From: Ligustrum vulgare
Lineage: Eukaryota > Streptophyta > Magnoliopsida > Lamiales > Oleaceae
Direction of reading: 5' to 3'
NCBI GenBank assembly: GCA_963555705.1
Contig: OY743171.1
Location: forward strand, 16,429,352 to 16,493,351
DNA: 64,000 bases
How positions within the stretch are numbered: the stretch's first letter is position 1; every line of letters starts with the position of its first letter. Positions 48,622 to 58,305 of this stretch are shown here, one piece after another. The notes beneath the pieces are model-generated. The model did no database searches. It had not been told where the DNA came from and was given only the letters and a program-made list of their open reading frames with translations. The translations under genes and the position numbers were made by a program.

Positions 48622-49626
48622 ATGTCCAATTCCCATGAAAACGCCAAAAATCGTGTGTTGAGATTCTTACATGATGTTGAGAAGAGGTTGGATAAACGAG
48701 AGAAGGAGATAGCTAAGTTGCAAAAGGAGCGATCTCAATCGAGTTCTAGAGCTAGGAGGGAATATCGGCGTGATCATAAACCTAGGGATGGAATCGGGGT
48801 TAAGAGGGGAGAAGAGATTGATCCAAAAGCAATTTTGAAAATTCGAAAAGAAATTTATGAGGAAAAATTGAGGTGTGAACGGGAGGCAGAAAGAAAATAT
48901 TTGGCTAAATTGCGAAAGAAGGAGGAGAAACGAAAAGCGATGATTAAATGGCTAGAGGAGAGTGAAATACATGTTATAGTTGAGCCTCGGGATATGAATG
49001 TTGAAAAGAAGGAGGGAGGCTTGAAACATGAATTAGAAGTAGTTGAAGAGGCCCCGAATTTTGTGGTAAGTGATGAAAAGGTGGAGTTACGTGATCAAAC
49101 TCCAAAATTTGATGAGGAATTAGAAGTTGGGGTAGAAGTTCAAATTTTGAGCTTTGAATTGGAAGATCCACATTTTGGTAGTGATGAGATAGTACATGAA
49201 CGTGGTGATTCAAATGTGGAGGTCGGACATGTGGTTGAGTTTGAAGATAAAAAAATTGAACAAAAAATTGCAAAGGAGAAAAGAAGCGAAGAGAAGAGCC
49301 TCGTGGTGCAAGAAGTGGAGTTGGTGGTGGTTTGTCATGAATACAAGGATCCATACCTTGTACCTCATGAAGCTAACATGTCCCTCCCCATTTTGTTTAA
49401 ATCCTTTTTGCAGGTTAATTATGTTTGGAAGCTTCAACCACACCGCAAATGGCAAAGGAAGTTCAAGCTCCATCTCTTCCGTGTTTGCAAATCAAAGGAT
49501 TCCAATTTATTGAATTCATGGCATGGAAGCAGAAATTTTCCGTTTGATCCAGGAGGTGAAGTGGAACACCAGAAACAAAGCTATGATTCGGGACAAATCA
49601 TCCTAAAGAAGGAGGGTATGATGTGA
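48622..49626 (+). CDS. intact 334-codon Lys/Glu-rich protein of a non-autonomous retrotransposon (gag-like by position)
   Basis: Begins MSNSHENAKNRVLRFLHDVE. Residues 10-110 are heptad-like and very rich in Lys, Glu and Arg (DKREKEIAKLQKERSQSS), suggesting a coiled coil. The middle (about 120-225) is acidic (VVEEAPNFVVSDEKVELR). The C-terminal part changes character: VCHEYKDPYLVPHEANMSL, then LPILFKSFLQVNYVWKLQPH and a tail with NFPFDPGG. The stop codon lies inside the first bases of LTR 3. There is no zinc knuckle, protease or polymerase. By position it replaces gag-pol, so it may package RNA or be a relic of an unusual gag; I recognise no family. The frame is intact, unlike its copy in body 1. 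Confidence 0.7.
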   Translation: MSNSHENAKNRVLRFLHDVEKRLDKREKEIAKLQKERSQSSSRARREYRRDHKPRDGIGVKRGEEIDPKAILKIRKEIYEEKLRCEREAERKYLAKLRKKEEKRKAMIKWLEESEIHVIVEPRDMNVEKKEGGLKHELEVVEEAPNFVVSDEKVELRDQTPKFDEELEVGVEVQILSFELEDPHFGSDEIVHERGDSNVEVGHVVEFEDKKIEQKIAKEKRSEEKSLVVQEVELVVVCHEYKDPYLVPHEANMSLPILFKSFLQVNYVWKLQPHRKWQRKFKLHLFRVCKSKDSNLLNSWHGSRNFPFDPGGEVEHQKQSYDSGQIILKKEGMM

Positions 49627-50447
49627 TCCGGACCCTCGACAATCGGAGTCATAGCAGGCTTGACGAGAAAATTTAAATATTCAAGCCAAAACAAGAATTC
49701 AGCAGGTTCGACGAGCTTTGAAGATCAAACCGTGTCGAAAAGAACCGAAAATCACTGCCGTGGATGGATTGGTCACGACCGTAACTTTGGAAGCTCACGG
49801 TCGTAACGTTTGAAGGCTCACGGCCGTAACCTGCTCTCTGTCCAATTCATAAACCGGAAAAAAAGGACTTACGGCCGTAACAAAAATATTCACGGCCGTA
49901 ACATATTTCAATTTCATTTTTTACGGCCGTAAATGAATACCCTCACGGCCGTAAGACTGCTTCTGGAACGTGCGCCGTTTATGGAATTTAAGGATTTTCA
50001 TTATTTTATTTCCTTATCAGTTTTTAGCTATTTTAGGTTAGTTAGAATTCTATTTTGAATAGATTAGCGACTAGGGTTTTATTTTGCTTATTTATACGCT
50101 TTTTCCATTCATTGTAAAAAAGCATTTGATGATTAAATAAAACAGAGATTGAATGTTTTTCAATTGTTTAATGTGTGGATTCACATTACAAAACCAAACT
50201 TATCAAGATTGATTATCTTGTTGCGGTAATCCCGAATTTATCAAATATTCGCGAGAATATTTGTAGCGTTCAAATCAGAGACTTATCAAGGAGATTGGGC
50301 AAATCCTTGTGGTGTTTCGAAAGTCGTGGTTCTTTATTCCGCATCGTCGAGCCATCGCGTCGTGAATATCGGGTCATGATTCATCTGTCCAACCACAACC
50401 TGAGTTTGGAACTTTCCGGTGTTTCTTCCGCGCTTCGAATCTCATCA
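49619..50447 (+). repeat. LTR 3 of the array
   Basis: 829 bp, ending cgcttcgaatctcatca where the others end cgaaccttatca. The Harbinger transposase frame resumes immediately after. Confidence 0.88.
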
Positions 50448-50956
50448 TTACCGCATAATGAGTACATTTATCATTATTCACAACATGATTGTTAGAGATG
50501 AACGACATCTTGAGGTGCAAATCAAAGGGTTTGTTGAGGCACTAGGTCCTGATGTCGAGATAGTTGACGAACAAACCCGCTTCGATGATTTTCTGGGGCG
50601 ACATAGTCAAACCAAGAACAAGGAGGCTCACTATGCACTTTAAGAAGTTTTAATCAAACATATATTGGGGGAATATACCAACTCTGAAAAATGGATTTAC
50701 CTATTTTGTTTATGATATTTTTTTTGGTCTCTTTTTAGTTGTTAAATAAGTACACTGTTTAGTGTGCAATCGTGCTATTTTGTTTAATGAATTAAAATTT
50801 AAATTAATTTAGAAACAAACAAAAAAATAGTGAAATTTAGATTTGGTGTCAAATTTGGTGCGCATGGTTATAGATGAGTTCAAAAAATGGTGTGGACTTT
50901 GCACCATTTTGGTGCAAATGGTGTACCAAAAATGGTGCTTTGGGCTGGAGATGTCC

Positions 50957-51444
50957 TTAGGCGCCACCAGATGCTTGTATTGTCTATGAAGCTTCAAATT
51001 CTTGGCACGCACAAGCTCCAGATATGTATACTTCCAGGGCTACCCCGATTATGGTCTACCACTTTCCAGCCACATATTTTGTTTATAAACAAGTTTATAA
51101 ACAATACAATTCATGTTTATAAACTTATCATTTGTTACTCAGATATATCGAATTTATATGTTAACATATGAAATAAAATATGTACTTAAAAATGAGAAAC
51201 AAATGAAGACAATTAATTACAAGAAAATATGCAATTACACATATCTTAATTTTTGTTTTATGGTTCGAATGTTTACCATTCTAGGAAATTTCCTTAAATA
51301 TATTGTAATTTGAATTGATTTAAAACATGAAATGGGAAAACGAAATTACATTTAAATAGAATTTGTATTTTAATAAAATGAGAAACGAAGGAAGACAATT
51401 AATTATAAATTTCGATGGTGAATAATATGTAAATGGATTACAAT
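50957..51444. other. AT-rich flank between Harbinger and Gypsy elements
   Basis: No gene. The phrase aaaatgagaaacaaatgaag followed by acaattaatta occurs twice in diverged form (near 51189 and 51378). This may be the 3' end of the Helitron whose helicase remnant lies beyond the Gypsy element. Confidence 0.35.
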
Positions 51445-51836
51445 TGATGTAGAACAAATGGCGGAGTGGATTGAAGAACAATTAGATCGTAAAGGACTAG
51501 ACCGCAATTTACAGATTTGGCGGAAATAGTGTTTTATTATTTTAGTGCTATTTTAGTTTATCTTGAATTCTTTTTATTTTAGGTTTTATTTTTCCTAGGT
51601 AATTTAGAATATGTTTCCTTGTTTATTTTAGTTAATCTAGAATAGGTTTCTTGCTTTTCTAGTTGATTTAGAACATGTTTCTTCTTTTATGGCCCTATAT
51701 ATAGAGGGTTAATTCATTATTTTATTCATTCATTGATTAATAAAATCTCTTGAGATTTCTCTCATTCTTGGTGGATTCCAAGTTCTATCTTTAGGGATTT
51801 CGTTTAAAATTCCTTGCTTGTTTCCGTCCTGCGTCA
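51445..51836 (+). repeat. 5' LTR of the Gypsy element
   Basis: 392 bp, tgatgtagaacaaatgg to tcctgcgtca. Contains a TATA-like tatatatag (near 51702) and aataaaat before the leader. Confidence 0.92.
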
Positions 51837-51868
51837 AGTGGTATCAGAGCGAGGATTTGCCTTGTTCA

Positions 51869-54800
51869 ATGGCCAACAACCAAGCTGGAAGAGTCCCTCG
51901 CGACGCTGGTCACATGGAAGGCGATATAGATGTATGGGCAGCAATTGGCGAGCAACGTCAAGCAGTGGAGAGATTGGAGGGCATGCTACAATAACTGTTG
52001 ATGCGTTTACCTAACCCCAACGCACCCGTTGACAACGCTCTTGCCCCTACCAATCGAGATGGAGTTGAGGGAGTTGCCCTTGGCCGTCCTAGAGGAGGGC
52101 GCAACCCTAAGGCCTCTAGGGATGTGCAGTATGGCGATATTAGTGATGACAATTCTGAGAAGGACTTCGTGAATAAACCAGGGTATCGACAGCAGAATCG
52201 GAACCAATCATATTATAAGATCCATGCAGACATTCCATTATTCCATGGGAAACTACAGATCGAGGAGTTTCTGGACTGGATATCAGAAGTTGAAAGATTC
52301 TTTGACTTTATAGAGGTTGCAGAAGAATGGCAGGTGAAGTTGGTATCATATAAATTGAGAAGTGGTGCCGCTGTTTGGTGGGAGAGATTACAGATGGACA
52401 GACGCCGACAAGGCAAGACTCCCATAAGATCCTGGAAGCGAATGAAGCAACTTTGATGAGCAGGTTTCTGCCTCCCGATTATGAGCAGATGTTATTCCAA
52501 AGCTTTCAGACGTGTGTCCAGGGAAGCAAGTCGGTTGCAGATTTTACTGAGGAGTGGTATAGACTTTCAGTATGCAATAATCTTAGCGAAACAGAAGGGC
52601 AGCAGGTCTCCAGGTATTTAGGAGGATTGAGGTCATCCATTCGTGAGAAAATTGGGTTGCAAGTGGTTTGGCAGTTGATGAGGTGCATAACCTGGACTTG
52701 AAAGCAGAATTAATGGAGAAAACTTCCAGTCGTTTTTCTACCTATAAGAAGGACGTAAGTGAGTAATCTACAGCAGCAAACAGAGGTAGGTTCACAACAG
52801 GGGATGGACAAGTTAAGCCAAAAACAAAACAGACCCAGAGGGGTTCCGTACCAAATAATAACCAATCTGGGGGACGTCAAGTAATAGTCGCGAAGGAGGT
52901 CCCACGAGCAGGAAATCCTTAAGCCAAACCAGGAGGTTTTAAGTGTTACAGGTGTGGCCAACCAGGACATCGTTCGAACAAATGTCCAGCTAGGAGGCCA
53001 ATAAATTTTGTAAACAATGGAGAAGAGGACGAGTTAGATCTATCTGAGGAGGAAGGAGGGGCCACGGATGAAGGATTAGATGGAGCATAAATTGCAAAAG
53101 AACATGGTGAACATGTAAACTGCGTAATTCAACGAGTTATGTGTTTAACAAAATAAGAGGATCCCCCACAAAGGAACAACATCTTCAAGGTGTGTTGCAG
53201 TGTTCAAGGGAAAGTGTGTGATTTAATTGTTGACAGTGGGAGTTGTGAGAACTTCGTATCAAAGAGGTTGGTGGAACATCTAAAGTTGCAGGTGGAAAAA
53301 CATCCTAAGCCATATGTGATTGGGTGGATTCAGAAGGTAAGCGTGACTGAGGTGTGTAGGGTTCCTATTTCAATTGGACAATACTACTACGATGAAGTGG
53401 TATGTGACATGGTCGACATGGATGCTAGCCATGTTTTATTAGGACGCCCATGGCTGTTTGACATGGATGTGACCTATAGGGGACGCGACAACATTTATAT
53501 CTTCAATTGGGAAGATAGCAATGGTTCCAAGATGAAGTTCAGTTAATGGTTCAAACAAAACTACAACAAGAAATCAATCATTACTCTCACTAGTTACTTC
53601 AGTACACGAGTTGGAAGCAGGAGTTAAAGAAGCACAGGAAGTGCATGTCATAGTAGTGCAAGCACTAGTGGTGGAAGGAAAGGAAGAGCAAATAGTAGTG
53701 GTACCAAAGAAAGTGAAGAATGTATTGGCAGAATTCAGTGAGTTGGTATCAGATGAATTACCAAATGACCTCCCACCATTGAGAGACATCCAACACCATA
53801 TTGATTTGGTTCCTGGAGCAAGTTTGCCAAATTTACCACATTATCAGATGAGCCCAAAAGAAAACCAGATTTTGCAGGAAAAGGTGGAGGAACTTATGGC
53901 GAAGGGGTTTATTCGAGAAAGCATGAATCCATGCATTATTCCCACTTTACTAGTACCAAAGAAAGATTGAAGCTGGAGAATGTGTGTTGATAGCCGGGCA
54001 ATAAATAAGATCACAGTCAGATACAGCTTTCCAATTCCGTGCCTGGATGACATGTTGGACATGTTGGAGGGTTCGAAGGTGTTTTCCAAAATTGATCTGC
54101 GCAGTGGCTACCATCAGATTCGGGTGAAACCAGGTGACGAATGGAAAACAACTTTCAAAACAAAGAATGGGCTCTATGAGTGGTTGGTGGTGCCTTTCGG
54201 GCTCTCTAACACCCCAATTAAGTTCATGCGTCTTATGAACCAAGTGTTGCGACCTTTCATCGGCAAGTACGTAGTTGTTTACTTTGACGATATATTGATT
54301 TACAGTCGGAATGAAAGTGATCATATGAAGCATCTTCGGGATGTTTTGGAGGTATTGTCGAAAAATAAGCTATTTGTTAATTTCAAGAAGTGCTGTTGGT
54401 TGACAGAATGGTTATTATTCTTGGGGTATGTGGTCAGTTCGGAGGGAATATTGGTGGATGAAGAAAAGGTGAAAGTCATTCGTGAGTGGCCTACACCAAA
54501 AACAGTGGGAGAGATAAGAATTTTCCATGGGTTGGCAACGTTTTAACGTTAGTTTATTAAAGATTTCAATAGCATTGTAGCACCTATAACAGAATGTTTG
54601 AAGAAGGGTAAGTTTCATTGGGGTGAAGCCGTGGATACAACCTTTGCAGTAATCAAAGAAAAATTGTGCACTACCCCGGTTCTTGCTTTACCCAGCTTTG
54701 ACAAATTATTCGAAGCAGAGTACGATGCTAGTGGAATTGGAGTTGGGGAAGTTTTGTCACAGGAGAAGAAACCAGTAGCGTTTTTCAGTGAAAAATTAAG

Positions 54801-56454
54801 TGATGAACGTCAAAAGTGGAGTACTTACGATCAGGAATTCTATGCCATCATTCGTGCTTTAAAACATTGGGAGCACTACCTGATTCAGAAGGAGTTCGTT
54901 TTATACACTGATCATCAAGCATTAAAATATCAAAATAGCCAACGGAGTCTGAACAATATACATGCTCGGTGGTCAACATATTTACAGAAATTTCCATTTA
55001 TTTTGAAACACAAATCTGGAGCTTTGAAAAAAGTAGCTGATGCCTTAAGTCGACGTGCTAGTTTGCTGGTAACAATGCAACAAGAGGTTATTGGGTTCAA
55101 ATTTTTGAAAGACTTGTATTCTGGGGATGAAGATTTTGCTGAGTTGTGGGAGAAGTGTATTCAGAAAAAAAAAACGGAAGGAGAGTTTCACATCATCGAT
55201 GGTTACTTGTTCCGAGGTAATCAGTTGTGCATTCCTCGGAGTTCCTTGAGGGAGAAATTGATTCGAGAATTACATGGTGGTGGTTTGAGCGGTCACCTGG
55301 GGCGCGACAAGACTATTAGTGGAGTAATAGAGAGGTATTACTGGCCTCAACTGAAGCGTGATGTGGGAAATTTCGTTCGGAAGTGTTTTATGCGTCAGAC
55401 TGCTAAGGGACAAGCACAGAATATGGGTCTCTACATGCCTTTTCCTGTACCTAATGGAATATGGGAGGATTTATCAATGGACTTTGTGTTGGGGCTTCCA
55501 CGAACTCAGCGAGGGGTCGATTCTGTCCTTGTGGTAGTTGACAAATTCTCCAAGATGGGACTTTTTATACCATGCTGGAAGACTTCACATGCATCTCATG
55601 TGGCTCAGCTATTCTTTCGAGAAATTGTTCGTTTACATGGGGTACCGAAATCCATCATTTCTGACAGAGACTCCAAATTCCTTGGCCATTTTTGGGTTAC
55701 ATTGTGGCGACGGATGGATACTACGCTCAAGTTCAATAGTACTGCACATCCACAGACCGATGGTCAGACTGAGAACTTGAACTGCACGTTGGGAAATCTG
55801 ATTCATAGTATTTGTGGTGACAAGTCAAAACAGTGGGATGTGGCACTAGCACAAGCTGAGTTCGCTTATAATAATGCAGTTCACACCGCTACGGGTAAAA
55901 CTCCTTTCGCTTTGGTATATTTGCAGCCACCAAAGCATGCTTTGGATCTGGAAAAACTCCCTAAGGTTGTGGGAGCAAGTGTGGCAGCCGAGAACATGGC
56001 TGAACAAGTTTGGGATGTTCAGGCTGAAGTGAAGGCTCGGTTGGAAAAGAAGAACGTAAAATATAAGGCTGTCGCCGATGTGAAGAGGCGTAAGAAATTG
56101 TTTGTAGAAGGTGACCAGGTGATGGTGTTCTTGCGCAAGGAAAGGTTTCCCGTGGGTGGTTCGTATAACAAATTGAAACCAAAAAAGTATAGTCCAAACA
56201 AAGTGATCAAGAAGATCAATGATAATGCATATGCATATGTGATAGATTTACCTGCTAACATGAATATATCTCCCACCTTCAATGTAGCTGATCTTTATGA
56301 GTTTTGTGATGATATTCAGCTTAATCCAGATTATAACTCGGGGTCGAGTTCTTCGGAGGTAGAAGGGACTGATGTAGAACAAATGGCGGAGTGGATTGAA
56401 GAACAATTAGATCGTAAAGGACTAGACCGCAATTTACAAATTTGGCGAAAATAG
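51869..56454 (+). pseudogene. Gypsy gag-pol polyprotein, broken
   Basis: Starts MANNQAGRVPRDAGHMEG at 51869. Gag core [14 protein letters not shown] and AAVWWERLQ; zinc knuckle CYRCGQPGHRSNKC (about 52943); protease [10 protein letters not shown] (53228); reverse transcriptase with [14 protein letters not shown] and YFDDILIY (about 54282); RNase H with YTDHQALKY; zinc-binding integrase start whose second CxxC cysteine is lost (CFMRQ); integrase core [15 protein letters not shown] and GQTENLN; C-terminus [14 protein letters not shown]. Stops or shifts lie near 51992, 52453, 52670, 52764, 52920, 53088, 53153, 53968 and 54544. The last long frame (from 54598) is intact to its stop at 56454 inside the 3' LTR. 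Confidence 0.93.
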
Positions 56455-56761
56455 TGTTTTATTATTTTAGCGCTATTTTAGTTTATCTTGGATTCTTTTT
56501 ATTTTAGGTTTTATGTTTTCCTAGGTAATTTAGAATATGTTTCCTTGTTTATTTAATTAATCTAGAATAGGTTTCTTGCTTTTCTAGTTGATTTAGAACA
56601 TGTTTCTTCTTTTATGGCCCTATATATAGAGAGTTAGTTCATTGTTTTATTCATTCATTGATTAATAAAATCTTTTGAGATTTCTCTCATTCTTGGTGGA
56701 TTCCAAGTTCTATCTTTAGGGATTTCATTTGAAATTCCTTGTTCGCTTCTATCCTGCGTCA
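56370..56761 (+). repeat. 3' LTR of the Gypsy element, contains the pol stop codon
   Basis: 392 bp. Its first 85 bases encode the polyprotein end ([20 protein letters not shown]), and the same codons are kept in the 5' LTR. Confidence 0.92.
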
Positions 56762-56773
56762 ACAATGCAACAT

Positions 56774-57600
56774 CTATAAGTTTTGAAAATCTTCTTTAAA
56801 AACTACATTTGTGTTCGAGTTTGTTCTCTTTCCATCATCATCGCAATCAATCAATTTATGTCCTATATGATTTCTAACCCTAAAAACTACAACCGAAAAT
56901 TGCCCACGACTAAAAACTGATTTCTTCAAGTACAATCCAACTTTGGAAAGAGATTGACCTTGACTTTTGTTGATAGTCATAACACATGAAACTGTTAAGG
57001 GGTATTGTCTTCTCCGAAACCTGAAAGGCAACCTTGCATCCGAAGTGGTCAATGTCATTCAAGGAATGAAAACTTTGAATCCTACATTCTTGCTGGAAAT
57101 AATTTATGCTTCAATGATATGGTCTCCGAGTCTTGTGACAACGAGTCTAAATGATCTATATTCCACAACAACATGATTGGAATACCAACCTTCAACTTCA
57201 ATTCATGATTTAGTACACAACATGACTGCAAATCTTGAAACAAATCATTATTACTATCCGACTAACATGTTCCATCTGAACTCAAATATATTTCACAATC
57301 TTTTTTGTCTCTTGACACCATGCGTTCGTTGATTGAATCAACTGCATAAAGTGTCGGAGCAAGTATTGCCCTACTTTGAGCATGAAATGTCAACAATCGT
57401 TGCCCAAAATTGACAGATACATACTCTTCACAATGTCTTCAATTGGATCTCCTGAACCACTTATTAAAAAATCATCTGGTATTTCAATTAATGCATGTCC
57501 TCATTTGGAGCACCAACAGCTCCATCTCCAATTTGTGAGATCCATTCAGAGAATGACTTCAACTTATTGAATCCATCATCTAAGTCGAGATTTTGTAGCC
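56774..57600 (-). pseudogene. Helitron Rep/helicase, C-terminal remnant
   Basis: The minus strand reads SEWISQIGDGAVGAPN, then LAPTLYAVDSIN, NHELKLKVGIPIMLLWNIDH, FIP-MTLTTSDARLPFRFRR and VMTINKSQGQSLSKVGLYL, ending FKEDFQNL at 56774. This is the distinctive Pif1-type helicase end of plant Helitrons (INKSQGQSL is the last helicase motif). Several shifts and stops interrupt it. Helitrons transpose by rolling-circle replication using the fused Rep domain, which is absent here. The Gypsy element inserted just past its stop codon. Confidence 0.85.
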
Positions 57601-57629
57601 TCATGTTCTTCCACTAGTACAGAAACCGA

Positions 57630-57900
57630 AAAACGCGTCGGTTGTAAAATGGAATACGTGTCGGTTGTAGCGGCGATGCCTATGATGCAGAAGCCTAAAG
57701 TTAAACTTTAAGCGTCGGTTGTAAAAACCAATGCTTAAAGTCGAACTTTAGGCGTCAATTCTAAGTACAAACTGACGCATAAAGTCCAAAAAAAAAAAAA
57801 AAACCAACTTTGGGCGTCAGTTATGAATTTAGAACCGACGCCAAAAGTAAGTTTTAGGCGTCGGTTCTAAATTTAGAACCGACGCCTAAAGTTTTTTTTT
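57630..57900. repeat. subterminal repeats of the CACTA at 57612
   Basis: About eight variants of ggcgtcggttctaaa and its complement, some paired as inverted repeats around taggcgtcggttc. Confidence 0.78.
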
Positions 57901-57935
57901 TTTAATTGCAGAAAAATAATTCCCACTATATAACC

Positions 57936-58305
57936 TGCAATGACCAGGCCACTGCAAGTCGTGGCCTGCAGTCACCTGGACATGGCCTGCAATGATCTAG
58001 GTCACTACAAGTCGTGGCCTGCAGTCACCTGGACGTGGCCTGCAATGACCTAGGCCACTGCAAGTCGTGACCTGCAGTCACCTGGACGTGGCCTGCAATG
58101 ACCTAAGCCACTGCAAGTCGTGGCCTGCAGTGACCCAGGCCACTACACGTCGTGGCCTGTAGTGACCTCGACGTGGCCTGCGATGACCCAAGTCACTGCA
58201 TGTCGTGGCCTGCAGTGACCTGGACGTGGCCTGCAATGACTTAGGTCACTGCAGGTCCTAGCCTACAGTCACCTAGACGTGGCTTTCGGTGACCTGAACA
58301 TGCGC
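57936..58305. repeat. minisatellite, about 51-bp unit, seven copies
   Basis: Units contain gcctgcaatgacctaggcc, cactgcaagtcgtggcctgc and agtcacctggacgt. GC-rich and partly palindromic (cctgcag, gcaggcc), unlike the AT-rich surroundings. Later units diverge. It lies between the CACTA end and the stop codon of its gene. Confidence 0.85.

Larger units (their letters stand above)
45078..50447 (+). mobile_element. three-LTR, two-body tandem array of a non-autonomous retrotransposon
   Basis: LTRs at 45078-45905, 47346-48174 and 49619-50447 (828-829 bp, tgatgtgatccgg ... atca) alternate with two bodies of 1440 and 1444 bp. Each body starts with an initiator-Met primer site and ends with a purine tract aaagaaggagggta. 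There is no protease, reverse transcriptase or integrase; each body has one Lys/Glu-rich ORF. The outer flanks, ctac at 45074-45077 and ttac at 50448-50451, are a poor TSD, but removing the array nearly restores the Harbinger frame. The array arises naturally from unequal crossing-over between LTRs. Confidence 0.88.
44886..50720 (+). pseudogene. Harbinger (HARBI1-like, DDE_Tnp_4/Plant_tran) transposase, split and broken
   Basis: Left part: VDGIYPPRETLVQNKS, then (shifted) RKDVKQAFGVLQYRFAI and VRFWNK up to the insertion at 45077. Right part from 50448: HYRIMSTFIIIHNMIVRDER (50450-50500), then FDDFLGRHSQ and KEAHYAL, a stop at 50641, and VLIKHILGEYTNSEKW. These are the last third of plant PIF transposases, including the region around the final catalytic acidic residue. 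The N-terminal DNA-binding part and first catalytic Asp are not present. The protein cuts Harbinger ends; this copy is dead even without the inserted array. Confidence 0.8.
44049..50956 (+). mobile_element. PIF/Harbinger transposon split by a retrotransposon array
   Basis: The left end gaccatctccaa and the reverse of the right end ggacatctccag form imperfect terminal inverted repeats, and both sides also hold inverted acaccatttt / ttggtgc motifs. The TSD is tta (44046-44048, 50957-50959), the standard Harbinger target. Without the 5.4-kb insertion it is about 1.54 kb, much shorter than autonomous copies. It holds only the C-terminal part of a transposase. Confidence 0.83.
51445..56761 (+). 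mobile_element. Ty3/Gypsy LTR retrotransposon, full length but mutated
   Basis: Two 392-bp LTRs (51445-51836, 56370-56761), a perfect TSD acaat (51440-51444, 56762-56766) and an initiator-Met primer site at 51839-51850. Gene order gag, protease, reverse transcriptase, RNase H, integrase marks Gypsy. By eye the LTRs differ at about 17 positions. The pol frame extends 85 bases into the 3' LTR, an arrangement reported for the CRM (centromeric) chromovirus clade; the integrase tail also looks CRM-like, but this is an inference. Confidence 0.93.
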
